Assembly (NCBI GenBank): GCA_023935145.1
Contig: CM043698.1
Coordinates: 74,571,001 to 74,635,000, forward strand
DNA length: 64,000 nucleotides
Source of the DNA: Bretschneidera sinensis
Taxonomy: Eukaryota > Streptophyta > Magnoliopsida > Brassicales > Akaniaceae
Direction of reading: 5' to 3'
Positions 23,845-35,269 of the stretch are shown piece after piece. Made by a program: the position numbers and the translations under genes. Within the stretch, counting starts at the first letter, position 1; each line of letters opens with the position of its first letter. The notes under the pieces were generated by a model. That model ran no database searches, was not told where the DNA came from, and worked only from the letters and a program-made list of their open reading frames with translations.

Positions 23845-25024
23845 GCTAGCTAGTTCTTTAAGCAAGAAGGCGAGGTCTGAGCTTGGTGACTCACTTTTCT
23901 GGACCCCCGCCGCCAATTGCAGGTATAACTCTATCATCCGTAACAAAAAGATCATGACAGGTAGATTCATTAATTTCGATTCTATTTGTCATGCAAATTT
24001 TGACATATACCCTACTTTTGAGGCTATTCACCTAACACCCCTTGTAAATATCCACAAAAAATACTATCCATGCCTCATTCACCAGTTCTACGTCAACCTA
24101 GTAAAACCGAATCCATTGGTTCTTCGGTTCAAAACCAGTGTAATGGGCATAGAATTCGAGGTGAACACTGACCTTTTAGTCAATATCTTGAGGATCCTTG
24201 TGGGAGAGATCCAATGGAATCTTCATGGATGGCCAAACAACTTTGATTATGAGGAGGCATGCTAGATAGTTAGGGATGGCCTTAACTACATCTTTAAGCT
24301 CATTACATTTCACCAGTGTAGTGACATGCCCCTCGACTTAAAGTTGTTCAACCTCATCGTGAGTTGCACCATCCACCCATGACTCGAGAGTCGGGGCTAT
24401 CTCTCGAAGATAGATGTGGTATTGATTTGGTGTCTTAAAACAGGAAACCATTTCAATATCTACCCCTTATTGCTCACCAACATGATAAACGGCGAAACAA
24501 ACGACTCTGTGTACCTTCCTTACGTAATGTTTATCACCTTGATCCTATAACATTTTTGAGTTCCTCTATCCGCCTCTGAGGTTCAGGACATCGGTCCAAA
24601 GGACATTATTAATGTCTCTTCTCTTAAGAAGATAGGGTGCACGATCCAAGAAGGTATGATCTACTCCAAGGCTGGGAGGAACATACGGATTGGTGCTGAG
24701 AATGATAGCAACGAGGAAGATGATGAGGTTCATGGTGATGTAGCTCCTCCTACTATAATGGACACTGATGAGTGAGCACCTAGTCCATAGCATGGTGGCT
24801 ATGGTGCTGGTCAGGCTGGATACGATGACTTACTTCAGGCTATGACGAGCCTCTAACTATCCATGCAGTTTGGATTCCAGAGCTTGAGCTCTTCTATCGA
24901 TCACATGCATCACGACCTCCACATACTCTAAGACGATTTTGAGTTACACTAGGAGCACACAGAAAGCTCTTTGGCTGAGCTTTAGGATCTTCTTCGAGAC
25001 GGCTCTGATTCCCCCACTCGCTGA
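23845..25024 (+). pseudogene. Copia A extra 3' ORF (post-pol ORF)
   Basis: Homologous to the minus-strand ORF of Copia B at 35,270-36,460. Reads 'LASSLSKKARSELGDSLF', 'KKIMTGRFINFDSI', 'LIHQFYVNLVKPNPLVLRF', 'EFEVNTDLLVNILRILVG', then in broken frames an acidic linker and a C-terminal segment of coiled-coil type. The N-terminal half resembles the 'putative plant transposon protein' domain (Pfam PF20167, from memory). Its start is cut by the chromovirus LTR, and several stops are present. Function unknown. Confidence 0.75.
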
Positions 25025-25639
25025 GCTTTTTGTTTTTATGTACATATATAGCTACATGGATACTTAGCACGAACATCCTTTTTATTCACATACATTCATT
25101 TTCTCATACTCATTGATTCAGCTTCTGTAAGCTTACTTTTCAGTTATTTAGCTTTTTGCTTGTATATATGCTTTACTTATAAGCTAAATGGTGTAGAAAA
25201 CTTCTGATTCTTCTCGAGAGGTCTTTCCAGTTTGGAATCATGCTTAGTTTTTACATACAAGTTTTTCTTTGAGTTATTTTCATGGTTGTGGTGTTTGTTT
25301 TGCTTATTTTTCAAGTTTACACCATTTTTTTCTACTGTTGTCAAAACGGAAGAGAAAAATGAGAAAAATCAATGTATAAGAGAAAACTTTATGTAAACTT
25401 AGAATTAAACATATATTTAGGGGAGCATTGCTCCGAACACATTGATGAATGTAATATTGTCTTATATTGATTAGTTCGTTTGATATAACTATATTTAAAC
25501 TGCGTTTGAATGCTTAACAGGTTGGGGTTTAATCCGAAAAACAGAAGAGATTCTGTCCAAATTTTTCTAAAAACCAACATTTAGTTTTTGAAACTGTTTT
25601 TTCCCTCTTTAGTTTTGTCATTATCAAAAAGGGGGAGAT
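25025..25639 (+). other. Copia A 3' non-coding region and polypurine tract
   Basis: T-rich stretch without coding signal. It ends in AAAAAGGGGGAGAT (25,626-25,639), the polypurine tract that primes plus-strand synthesis, directly before the 3' LTR. Confidence 0.85.
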
Positions 25640-26798
25640 TGTTGACCCGTATTTGATTTTAATAATGAAAAAACACTACTCTAATTGCACTAACAGTTTT
25701 ACCTAAGTGTTTAAGCGATAAAAACATTCAGTACCGAAACAAGATACAAGTACTCAACGCAATTCAGACACCAAAACAAGATAGAAGATCTAGAATAGGT
25801 ACTAAGGTAAGTGAAACAATTGTAAATCTCTTATATTTAATTACATAGCTTGATATGTGGTTTAATTTACAAAATACTTTGACAAAACCAAAATACAAAA
25901 GTTTCTAAGTCAAAAACTGTTTTTGAAAAAGAAAAATTAGGTTAGAGGTCAACCCAGCCGACTGGATCCATATACCAGTTGACTGGTAACTGGAACAGAA
26001 AATTCCTAGTCAACTGGTGCTTAGGATCTAGTCGACTAGTAACTGGGATAGAAAGTTCCAGTCGACTGGTGTTTAGGACCCAGTTGACTAGTACTCTCCC
26101 TTAGCCTAAAAAGTGAAAATTTTCACTTGACCCAGTCGACTGGTATAAGGAACCAGTAGACTGGTAATTTAAAAATATAACCGTTTAAGGCGCGAGACTT
26201 GAGCATTTAATGGCCCAAACCTACCAAATCTGTGTCAAATGGCCATATTGATTCAAGGCTATATAAACTCACTTCAATGAGCATTTAAAACAAGTAGAGA
26301 ACACATTCAATTCATAAGATAGCTCATTATTGTTGAGTCATTCTTCAAGTTTGTTATTGAAAGAGAGATATTGTTTGTTTGTAAAAGTACTTATTGTTAT
26401 CTCTCTACCATTTACTTTACGTAAAATTTCATTTATTGTAAAGGGAAAGAGTTGGTATAACTCTTAGAGTGTTTAGGATTAAACACTTCATTGTAACTTC
26501 TGTGAGGAAGAGATCGATCGTAAGGTTTGTGCAACACCCATGAAGTTGTATTACTAAAGTTTTAGTGGATTACTTCAAGGAGGTTCCTTGAAGAGAGTGG
26601 ACATAGGATCAGATGGAATCCGATATTGCCGAACTACTATAAACGGAGTTTGCACTTTCTCTTCTTTAAACTCTTTACTTTCAAGTATATTATTTGATTG
26701 GGTGTTTTGTGTATTTAATTATTTTAAAAACTTGCAAATTAATCTACAAATTTTAAAACCCAATTCACCCCCCTCTTGGGTTTGAACCTTGGTTTACA
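25640..26798 (+). repeat. Copia A 3' LTR, with eight phased dyads
   Basis: 1159 bp. Dyad units start at 25,954, 25,975, 26,005, 26,028, 26,058, 26,079, 26,132 and 26,152 (steps 21, 30, 23, 30, 21, 53, 20). The copies at 26,058 and 26,132 are perfect CCAGTCGACTGG. The TATA box 'CTATATAAAC' is near 26,263. It has two more dyad units than the 5' LTR, which accounts for most of the length difference. Confidence 0.92.
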
Positions 26799-27719
26799 AA
26801 GACTTTTGGATGGCTGCAAATATATATAATGAAGTGAGATTTTCATATGTAATGAAGGAACTAAAGAAGCACTCTAAGGTTGCTCATGAATGGTTGGCAA
26901 CCATTCCAACAATGACTTGGGCTAGGTATGCTTGTTTCCCTAACTCAAAGAGTGACTATATCCTTAACAACATGAGTGAATCATTTAACAATTAGGTGGG
27001 TGAGCTAAGAGATAAACCAAATTTGTCTCTTTTAGAAGGAATTAAGATGAAGGCCATGGAAATAATTCATCACATACATGAGATGGAAAATGGTTGGTTC
27101 CATGAGATTGTTCCAAAGGTAATCCAAAAAATTGAGAGAGCTAAGAGATTCATAATGTATTGCTTACTGACACCAACTGGTAGAGAATAGTACAATGTTG
27201 TTGATCAAGGCCTCACCTTTAATGTTAACCTTAGAGAGAGAACTTGTACATGCCATTATTGGGATTTGAGTGGATTCCATGTAGGCATGCCCTTACATGC
27301 ATTACCTATTATATAGGAAAGAATGAAGACTATATTGATCTCTATTTCACTAAAACAATGTTTATGAAGGCATATGGGAATATCATACACCTATTACCTA
27401 ATCTGAACCTCATTATAGATGATCATCACCTTAAGCTCAATCCACCAAGCCTTAGGAGATTGCTTGGTAGACCAAGAAAAATAGGATAAGAGAGGAAGGA
27501 GGAAGGAAGAGAGAGAGAGGAGGGTGAAGGGCTTGGTGGGAATGAACCAACAAGAAGACGAAGCACAATTAAATGTGGTAACTGTTTGTCTATTGGTCAT
27601 AACACAAGGACTTATTAGAGGGAACTTGTAGTAAAAAGGAAGAAACAAACTCAATTCTAATGTCTTCTTTTTTTGTAATTTATACTTTGAATAGTAAGAG
27701 ATAAATTGAATTTATGTTT

Positions 27720-28740
27720 TGTTGACCCTTATATGATTTTAATTATGACAAAATAGTGCTTTTACTATGCTAACAGTGTTATCTAAGTGTTTTTATTAAG
27801 CTTAAGCATCCAACTTAAGGACAAGACGTATTTCAAGCATAAAGAAGAAGAGATTGCAATTGAGAGACATTCAAAAGAAGATCGAAGACTAAGTTTAGAT
27901 TTTAAGATAGTTTACCTTTCCATGTAAATCTCTCCTTTAGTTTCTTAGCTTGATCTTGGCTCAAAAATTTTTTTTTAAATATTTTGGTCAATCGAAAACT
28001 CATTTCTGTCAAAAACTGACTTAAAAGTATAAGTTTTCTAAAACTTAGAGTCGACTGTCAAGTCTCTGCAACTGACCATTTTAAGAACTAAAATGGATAG
28101 TCAACTGTGGGAAATGGACAGTCGATTGTGAAAGAGACAGAAAGTTTCACAGTCGACTGTCCATTTAAACATTCGATTGTCTAAATCATTTTAAGCCCAA
28201 AATTTCAAATTCAAGAGAGGACAGACAACTGTCTATTTTTCACACCCGACTGTCGTATTAAGAAAAATTGTTATTTTTTAAAGTCTGGACGTGAGATTTA
28301 AGCAATTAATGCTCCAAACCTATCAAATTTGTGGCTAACGCCCATATAAGGCCAAGACTATAAAAACCCCTCATTAATAAGCATTTAAATAATAAGAAAG
28401 AACATTCAATTTCAAGATCAGCTCATTAATACTCTTGAAAGATTTGAAAAATCTTTTGAGCCATTAATCAAGATTTGTTCTTAAAAGAGAGATCATATTC
28501 ATCTTGTAAAGCATTTATTATTATCTCTCTTACTTTCCCTTACATTAAATATCAATCATTTTAAATAGAAAGAGTTAGTATAACTCTTAGAGCGTTTAGG
28601 ATTAAACACTTTCTTGTAACTTCCTTGTGGAAGAGAGTGCTTGTAAGGTTTGTGCAACACCCGTGAAGTTGCTCGACAATAATTAGTGGACTTCTTGATA
28701 TTGACAATAATTAGTGGACTTCTCGACAATAATTAATGGT
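27720..28740 (+). repeat. Copia C 5' LTR (3' end deleted) with ACAGTCGACTGT array
   Basis: The order matches the LTR of Copia A, but the dyads are of another type: AGAGTCGACTGT 28,047, ATAGTCAACTGT 28,097, ACAGTCGATTGT 28,118, ACAGTCGACTGT 28,149 (perfect), ACATTCGATTGT 28,169, ACAGACAACTGT 28,221 and a degenerate one at 28,242. The steps are 50, 21, 31, 20, 52, 21. The TATA box TATAAAAA is at 28,359-28,366. At the end, three short repeats of 'GACAATAATTAGTGGACTTC' type (28,673-28,740) mark the deletion joint. Confidence 0.85.
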
Positions 28741-30180
28741 TTAAAGCTTCTTGATAGGAACATTGAGAATTTTGAACTAACAAGGAAGATATTGAGATCT
28801 TTGCCAGTAACTTGGAAAGCAAAGAAGACGGCCATAGGCCAAAGATCTCAACAAACTTGATGTTGAAACACTTCTAGGATCATTATTGATATATGAGATG
28901 GAAGATATGAATCCGGGAGCCAATGATGATGAGATGAACAAAAAGAAAATAAATGCTCTCAAAGCTTCCACAAGCAAGAATGGGGAAGAAAATGATGAAA
29001 AGAATGAGAGTAATGAAGAAGATGGTGAAATGGCTTTAATCACCAAAAGGTTTCATAAGTTATTGAAGAAAAGCAAGAAACCTTACACAAAGGATTCCAC
29101 TCCAAAAAGAGAACATATTGTGTGTTATGGTTGCAAGAAGCCCGGACACATTAAAATCGATTGTCCAACAACAAACAAACCATATAAGAGCTTTAAAAAG
29201 AAAGCCATGGTTGCAACCAATTGGAGTGATGATGAAGAAGAAGAAATTTTGAACAACGACGTCAGATATGAAGAAATTTACAATCTTTGCTTGATGGCAA
29301 TTGATGATGAAAATGAGGTAACAAATTCTCCTTCCACTAATAATAATAATATTGTTAGTAGTAGTGAAAAATTGATTGAAGTAATTAATGAAATGCATGA
29401 AGAATTAAAAAAATTTGATTCTAAGAATACTGTTTTCAAGAAAGAAGTCTCATCTCTCGCTAAAAAGATGGAAAGTTTAAAGGAAGAAAAAGAAAAAACT
29501 ATCTTCCATACTCTATACTCAGCATAAGATTTTTTGAAAAATGAAAATGATGGTTTAAAAAAGAAAGTGATGGAGTTTAATAACACCATATCTTGGCTTA
29601 TTCTTGGAAAAGAAAAACTAGATGAAGTGTTATCTTGCCAAAGAATGAGTGGAGAAAAATCCGGTTTGGGTTATTCTCCATTAGGCAAACAAAAATCAAA
29701 AGAGACTTTGTTCATGAAAGCAATATGTGTGGATGAACCCTCCACCTCCCCTCCACCTCTAAGGCCACTAACAAGTTTAAGAGCTTTCCTTCAAAAAATG
29801 CTAATAAGCCTAAGAATGCAAATTTCAATTCAAATGCAAAGAATTCTAAAGCATATGCTAGAGATAGAAATCCTATAAATACATATGCATATATGCATGT
29901 TCATCCTAGATATACAAATGCTAGGAATACACATTCAAGGTATGCAAATGCTAGGAATTCACACCCTAGAAATTACTATCTTGCATATCCTAGAGATACC
30001 ATATATGTTCATAACTTTCATGCTAGAAACATGTATCCTAGGAATGCTCATCTAAGGAATAATAGGTATTCAAAACATCTTAAAGACTTCCATAACTATC
30101 ATCCTAGAATCATGCATCATCAATATGTCTACAATTATAGAGCACCTTATAATGTTAAGAAAGTATGGGTTCCTAAATGA
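28736..30180 (+). pseudogene. Copia C gag (N-terminal part deleted)
   Basis: Starts inside the core domain (LKLLDRNIENFELTRKILRS), with a frameshift near 28,833, then a long frame 28,886-29,527. The zinc knuckle CYGCKKPGHIKIDC is intact here, unlike in Copia A. A coiled-coil segment follows (LIEVINEMHEELKKFDSKN). After stops and frameshifts comes the basic His/Tyr/Asn/Arg-rich repeat tail (29,893-30,180: ARNTHSRYANARNSHPRN). Not functional. Confidence 0.85.
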
Positions 30181-30239
30181 GCCGTATTTTCTAAGACTAA
30201 CCCCAATGACCAAAGAAATTTTGGGTACCTAAAAGCGAA

Positions 30240-30473
30240 TTGTATATCCATATGTAATGTAGATGTGTCTCCATGCCAAAGAAAAATGTAACTATTGATA
30301 CCTTGATAGTGGATGCTCAAAGTACATGACCGGCGATCAAAGTATGTTCAAAGAGCTAACTCTAAGGGATGGCGGATATGTCACCATTGGAGATAACATT
30401 AAGATAAAGATTATCGGGCATGGTAAAATGGGTAAAGATTCCTCAACCATTGATTATGTTTTATATATGCAAG
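30240..30473 (+). pseudogene. Copia C protease start
   Basis: In-frame remains of 'YLDSGCSKYMTGDQSMFKEL' followed by 'LRDGGYVTIGDNIKIKII', ending at 30,473, where the chromovirus LTR begins. The catalytic Asp-Ser-Gly is kept. Confidence 0.75.
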
Positions 30474-30696
30474 TGTAATACTCGTGTTCTTAAAGTATGG
30501 GTAAAGAAATAATTTGAAAAATATAACATGGAATTAAAATAATATATATACATGAAAGAATTATTATTGAATAAAATAATTCTTTTGAAAAAAAACAAAA
30601 AAAACAAAAACTGAAAGTGTTTAGGCGTGGAGAAGGGAGAAAAAAAAATGATTGAACATCCAAAAGTAAGAAAAAAGGGGGGGGGGGGGGGAGGCG

Positions 30697-30724
30697 TGCA
30701 ACACCTGGAAGTCCAGGTGTTGCA
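30697..30724. repeat. Perfect inverted repeat in second chromovirus LTR
   Basis: TGCAACACCTGGA, loop AG, TCCAGGTGTTGCA. Homologous to 417-444 with paired changes on both arms. Confidence 0.9.
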
Positions 30725-31090
30725 TGCAATGCCACTAATTACAATTTCAAGTTGGTGCAACACTAAGCACTTAATTGGTAAAACGGTGTTGAAATTGTGG
30801 TGGCAGACCATTTTATATGAATTCAAATTTTGTTTTGTTTTAGTAATTCTTACCAAATCCTATTCGGTTTTCTTCTTTCTTCAATTAAAACTATTCTATT
30901 TCTTTAAACACTTTAGGACTGAAAAAAAGGTTAAAAGGGTAAAATTTTGAAGAGGTTTACAAGAGAATTTTTAAGAGAGTCAAGGAAAGCTCTAAGAAAA
31001 AACAAAAAAGAAATAATGTCAATTTTATTTTTTAAATTTAGCATACATGAAATTTCCTGGAACTCAATGTGGGAATTTTTAAAAGGTATG

Positions 31091-32562
31091 TGATAAGTGC
31101 TTAAATATTCATATTTAAGCCCCTTAATTTATATTTGTTAAGCTCTTAGTTTGTGTTATTTCATCATATTTTATCTCCTTTCTGTGTTTACTATGTTTTT
31201 CTAGGTTTTTGGAGCATTATGGAATTATCCGGCTTGAACAGAAAAATAAGGAAAAGCGGGAATCTGCTGTTGCAATCGAGCACAAGAGACCTGTGATGGA
31301 GCGCAACAGTGCTCAAGCCCAGGATCCAGCGCACCTGCACTTGTGCGTGTAAGAAGTAGGATTGAGCACACCACACTCGATCGAGTGCATTCGTGTAGTA
31401 TGGCGGCTGGTCCTATTTTGGAAAGGAGATAGACGATTATCAGTGCACCATGTTGAAAGAGAGACGATTAAGACAGCATGTCTATTTTATTTCAGATTTG
31501 AAGAAAAAGAAGATTCAAATTTTAGCAGCCTATCGTCTAGGGACTTTTTCTCTCATTTAAATGAAGATTTTATTTAAGTATATGAGCTGATAAAATAAAA
31601 GAGAAGTGGACAGAAGTTTGGAGCGGCATGTGAAGACTTAAATCCCACATCCCACATCGGTTGGAAACACATTGCACTCATGGAAATTCCCTATAAAAGC
31701 TCCATTTCGCTTCATCTTCGGGGGGTGTGGATCTCGAAGGCTTTGCTATCAAAAGAAGAAAGCGCCGCATAGCAGAAAATAAAAAGAAGAAAAAACAAAG
31801 AGAGAAGCTGCAAGTGTAATTTCTCTCTCAATGTATTTTCAGCTTAATTTATTTCTTTTGTATTTTAAAGTTTAATGTTTAGTACTTTAATTGTGAAATT
31901 TATTTTCATAATCATGAGAGGCTAAAACCTTCATCTAATGTTGAAGATGAAGCCTCGCCATTGATTAGCATTATATTTTCATAAATGTTCGTACGATTCT
32001 GACATTTTTGTATTGATGTTCTATTTCAGTTCAATTGTTTGAGTAAATTCTTATAATTGATTGTTTTGTTTATAAACTATTCAAATTGGATATTTGATGT
32101 GTTTCATCCGACAGATACATCGAATCATTCAAATTAAATCGGATATCCACTACGATTTGTAAATTAAACGGATACATTGGATGATTTTATTTAATTAGGG
32201 TATTCGTTGTGATTTGTATATCGATGGATTCATGGTATTATTTGATAAATTACTTTTATATAGAACATACATAAGATGTAATTACTTGTCAGTTGTAGGA
32301 ACAAAAATCCTGAAAATTTATGCTTTAATTTGGTGGGGTGGATTCAGAAACCTTAGTGCATTTATCATTTGTTTTAAATCAATTTAGTTTAGTTTATTTT
32401 CTTTGCACAACACAGTTCGAAATTCGAAACTAGGTTAAAATAGGTTTAGTTTAGATAAAAATCTATTTTCACGACACAATTCCCTGTGGATTCGACCTCG
32501 CACTTGCACACACTATATTGCAAACGACTCGTGCGCTTGCGAGTAATTTAAAACTCACAACA
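31091..32562 (+). mobile_element. Solo LTR of a Gypsy-type element (relative of element E)
   Basis: 1472 bp, TGATAAGTGC to CTCACAACA, with perfect target duplications GTATG at 31,086-31,090 and 32,563-32,567. The first 60 bases and the last 120 match the LTRs of element E in reverse orientation ('AAATATTCATATTTAAGCCC', 'CTCGCACTTGCACAC'). No internal region, so it arose by recombination between two LTRs. TATA-like CTATAAAAGC is near 31,690, with dyads such as CACTCGATCGAGTGC at 31,375-31,389 upstream. Confidence 0.9.
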
Positions 32563-33445
32563 GTATGAATTTTGGAAGAATTGAAGAATAAATTAGAAAT
32601 TTTAATATAAGTATTATGTCAGGTATTGATGATCAGCAATCGGGAAAAATTGCTGAAAGGAACAGGAATGGCAAAGAGGTGATCCACGGGTAGCTCTAAG
32701 TGCTACGTGGTGAGTTAGATTTACTTTTAGTAATCGAGATAAATATGAAATATAAAGTGATGATATTTGAATTAATTATTAACCTATGATTTGATGATAT
32801 ATGAAAGTTGGTTGATGGGTATGATAGGAATAATTGGTATGATATATAAGGAGAAAATTTAATGAATATGATCAAATAATAGTTTTGAGAAAAAGTTGGA
32901 TAGCTAAAATGAATGTCTGAATGTATGCTTGTTTTTATATTATTGTTCATATGCATGCTTCATATCATTGTTCATATGCATATGCATGAAATAAAAGAAT
33001 CGATGAGGGCCCAATCTAAATGAAAACAGTGACAGACGGTATATGCTGGAAATAAATGAAAACCGTGACATGCGGTATATGCTGGAAATAAAAGAACCAA
33101 GAGGGGGTCAGTCTAAATTAAAACATGTCGACATGTGGGAAGACGTTCCCAAATAATAATAATATTTAAATGCATGCATTGCATTGCTTTAAATATTTGA
33201 TTGTTATTGCCTAAGATGTTAAAGTGCTATTCATGATTATAAATTTATTGATAAATGAATGAGTCTCACAGAGAGACAAATATGATGAGAAAAAAATGTG
33301 GAAATGTGATATGATGAGAACTATCTGGGTGATTGATTATATGCTATGAACCTCATAATGATGTAATTATGAGATAGAATTGATAGTCTCACGGTGATTA
33401 AATATATGAGAATGAGAGATTGATAAAGGATGAGGATTATGATAT

Positions 33446-34592
33446 TGTAGACTGAGGTTCCAATCCAAGAGGGGGGCGAATTGGGTTTTTAAAAAATTTC
33501 ACTAATTACTTAAAAGTTTATAAAAGCAGTTAAATGCACAAGGGTATAAACAAGTAATGTGCTTTAAATAAAAGAGTTTAAGTAATAGAAAGTGCAAACT
33601 CAGTTTATAGTGGTTCGGCAATATCGGATTCGTTTTGATCCTACGTCCACTCTGTTCAAGGAACCTCCTTGAAGTAATCCACTAAAACTCTTAGTCATAC
33701 AACTTCACGGGTGTTGCACAAACCTTACAAACAATCCCTTCCTCTCAAAAGCTAATCTCTTCCTTTCGGAAGTTAATCCCTTTACAATAAATATGAGTTG
33801 TTGTAAAGTAAATGGTAGAGAGATAGCAATGAATGCTTTTACAAATGAACAATATCTCTCTTTCATTGTAAAGTTGAAGAATGGCTCAACAATAAATGTT
33901 TCAAAGCTTTTGTGTATCAATGAGCAAAAACTTGATTGAATGTGTAATCCTCTCTTTTCAAATGTTCATAGGAGTGGATTTATATAGCCTTGAATTAATA
34001 TGGTCATTTTGTACTGACATGGTACATTTTGGTACATTTAAATGTTCAAGTCCGACACCTCAACGGTCATATTTTTCGAATTACCAGTCGACTAGGTCTT
34101 AGTACTAGTCGACTAGGTCAATTAAAATGTCTCACTTTTGGGGCTGTGAAGAGTACCAGTCGACTGGGTCATAAGTACCAGTCGACTAGGGACTAACTGT
34201 CCAATATACCAGTCGACTGGTATTAAGCACCCAGTCGACTAGGGGCATACTGTCTCATATCCCAGTCTTCTGGTATAAGTAGCCAATTGACTAGCAACCC
34301 TGTTTTGAAATGTTTTTGATTTAGAAGAGTTTGAATAAATAGTTTTGTCAAAATGATTTTTCAAAAGGAGCCATAGGACAAGCTAGTTACCTGAACAAGT
34401 GAGATTTACAACTTGTTTCAATACCTTATGCCTATACTAAATCTTCTGTCTTGACTTGGTGTCTGATGCTGGTTGAGTTCTTGTATCTTGATTCTTGGTT
34501 GTATGCTTTTATCGTTTAAAATACTTAGATAAAGTTGTTAGTACAATTAGAGTTGTGTTTTGTCATTATTAAAATTTAGATTGGGGTCAACA
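33446..34592 (-). repeat. Copia B 3' LTR with eight phased dyads
   Basis: 1147 bp; on the plus strand TGTAGACTGAGG to GGGGTCAACA. Dyads start at 34,084, 34,105, 34,156, 34,178, 34,209, 34,231, 34,262 and 34,283 (steps 21, 51, 22, 31, 22, 31, 21). Those at 34,156 and 34,209 are perfect CCAGTCGACTGG. The minus-strand TATA box (TATATAAATCC, about 33,977-33,987) lies some 100 bp downstream of the array. Confidence 0.92.
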
Positions 34593-35269
34593 ATCTCTCC
34601 TTTTTGATGATGACAAAACTAATGAGAGAAAACAATTTTAAAAACTAAGTGTTTGGTTTTTAGAAAAAATTGGGCAGAGTTTCCTCTATTTTTTTAATAA
34701 AACCAACATGTAAAAAGTTAAATAAAAAACAATTTATATTCAATCCAACCAAGGCACTTAACATATAGTCATATACAACAAGTTCTTTGGAGCAAAGCTC
34801 CCCCTAAATCTATGCACTACTTTAAGTTTACAGTCATTACAGTCATTTTTCTCATATTTCTCCCATGTTTTGACAACAGTAAAAAAGGGATTGTAAACCA
34901 AAAACTAAGCTATATAGACACTATAGACAATAAGGTAAGGCATAAACAAACTTGTATGAAAATTTGGCATAATTCGAAGCTAAAAAGACTTCCCGTGGAG
35001 AGCTAGAAGTTTCTATACATGCAGAAGCAGCTACAACATCTATCCAAGCAAAAAAGTATTTACATGAAGCAAACATATTGCGTAAAATTAAAGCAAGGAT
35101 ATGAATCAAAATGTAAAATGAAATATAGACATATAAAGTAAATATCCATACATAATGAGCTGTTAAGAGCCGAAACTGAAAAGCTACAATATATGATAAA
35201 ATGATGTCCTTGCTAAGAACAACTAAAAGCTGCAGCTATATAAAACTGAAAAGTAACACAAAAAGTAAC

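Larger units (their letters stand above)
19296..26798 (+). mobile_element. Copia A: SIRE-like LTR retrotransposon, chimeric
   Basis: Complete element with LTRs (19,296-20,428 and 25,640-26,798) and perfect target duplications AAGAC at 19,291-19,295 and 26,799-26,803. Order: 5' LTR, primer-binding site, gag, protease and start of integrase, then a chromovirus LTR piece in place of the rest of integrase, reverse transcriptase and RNase H, then the extra 3' ORF, polypurine tract and 3' LTR. The polypurine tract, LTR start TGTTGACCC and the extra ORF after pol fit the SIRE/Maximus lineage of Copia. It inserted in the transposase gene of the MULE. Confidence 0.92.
17643..27597 (+). pseudogene. MULE transposase (MuDR family), broken by Copia A
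   Basis: The product would cut and paste the MULE. The N-terminal part (17,643-18,014, MEIGDLLYDLVVHFNDK) matches the small domain at the start of plant MULE transposases. 18,241-18,700 reads as the MuDR DNA-binding region (KSLLFVDIDHFRTVLRDFA, CMAEGCPWYIHASP). 18,800-19,290 is the start of the DDE core (FDACKKLFIEECRSFI, SIVESKCRDSWDYFLSMLDD, HCCRHLYNNFKRQFRG). After Copia A it goes on at 26,799 (FWMAANIYNEVRFSYVMKEL, MSESFNN), with a SWIM zinc finger (CTCHYWDLSG...PCRHAL, 27,245-27,300), GRPRK and a zinc knuckle KCGNCLSIGHNTRTY near 27,595, where the last Cys has become Tyr. It has many stops (for example 18,406, 18,472, 18,541, 26,993, 27,188), at least two frameshifts, and has lost the first catalytic Asp context. 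Not functional. Confidence 0.88.
27720..30473 (+). mobile_element. Copia C: SIRE-like element, left part only
   Basis: LTR from 27,720 (TGTTGACCCTT) to about 28,740, then gag and the start of protease, broken at 30,473 by a chromovirus LTR. The LTR end, primer site and gag start are missing: LTR sequence runs straight into mid-gag at about 28,738 after three copies of a 21-30 bp repeat. No right half (pol, 3' LTR) remains. It sits in MULE 3' sequence just after the transposase. Confidence 0.85.
30474..33445 (+). mobile_element. Chromovirus LTR, second copy (3' part missing), holding a solo LTR
   Basis: Starts TGTAATACTCGTG at 30,474 and follows the LTR at 308-2514 for its first about 1.65 kb (30,474-31,090 and 32,563-33,445). 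It is interrupted by the solo LTR at 31,091-32,562 and cut off at 33,445 by Copia B. It carries the conserved hairpin (30,697-30,724) and a poly-G run just before it (about 30,677-30,691). The left flanking bases are GCAAG; the right flank is lost. Confidence 0.85.

Noticed and set aside
30461..30856. 131-codon minus-strand frame over the chromovirus LTR
   Set aside because: It is driven by the poly-G run and T-rich stretches of the LTR; the same place in the LTR at 308 has no matching frame.
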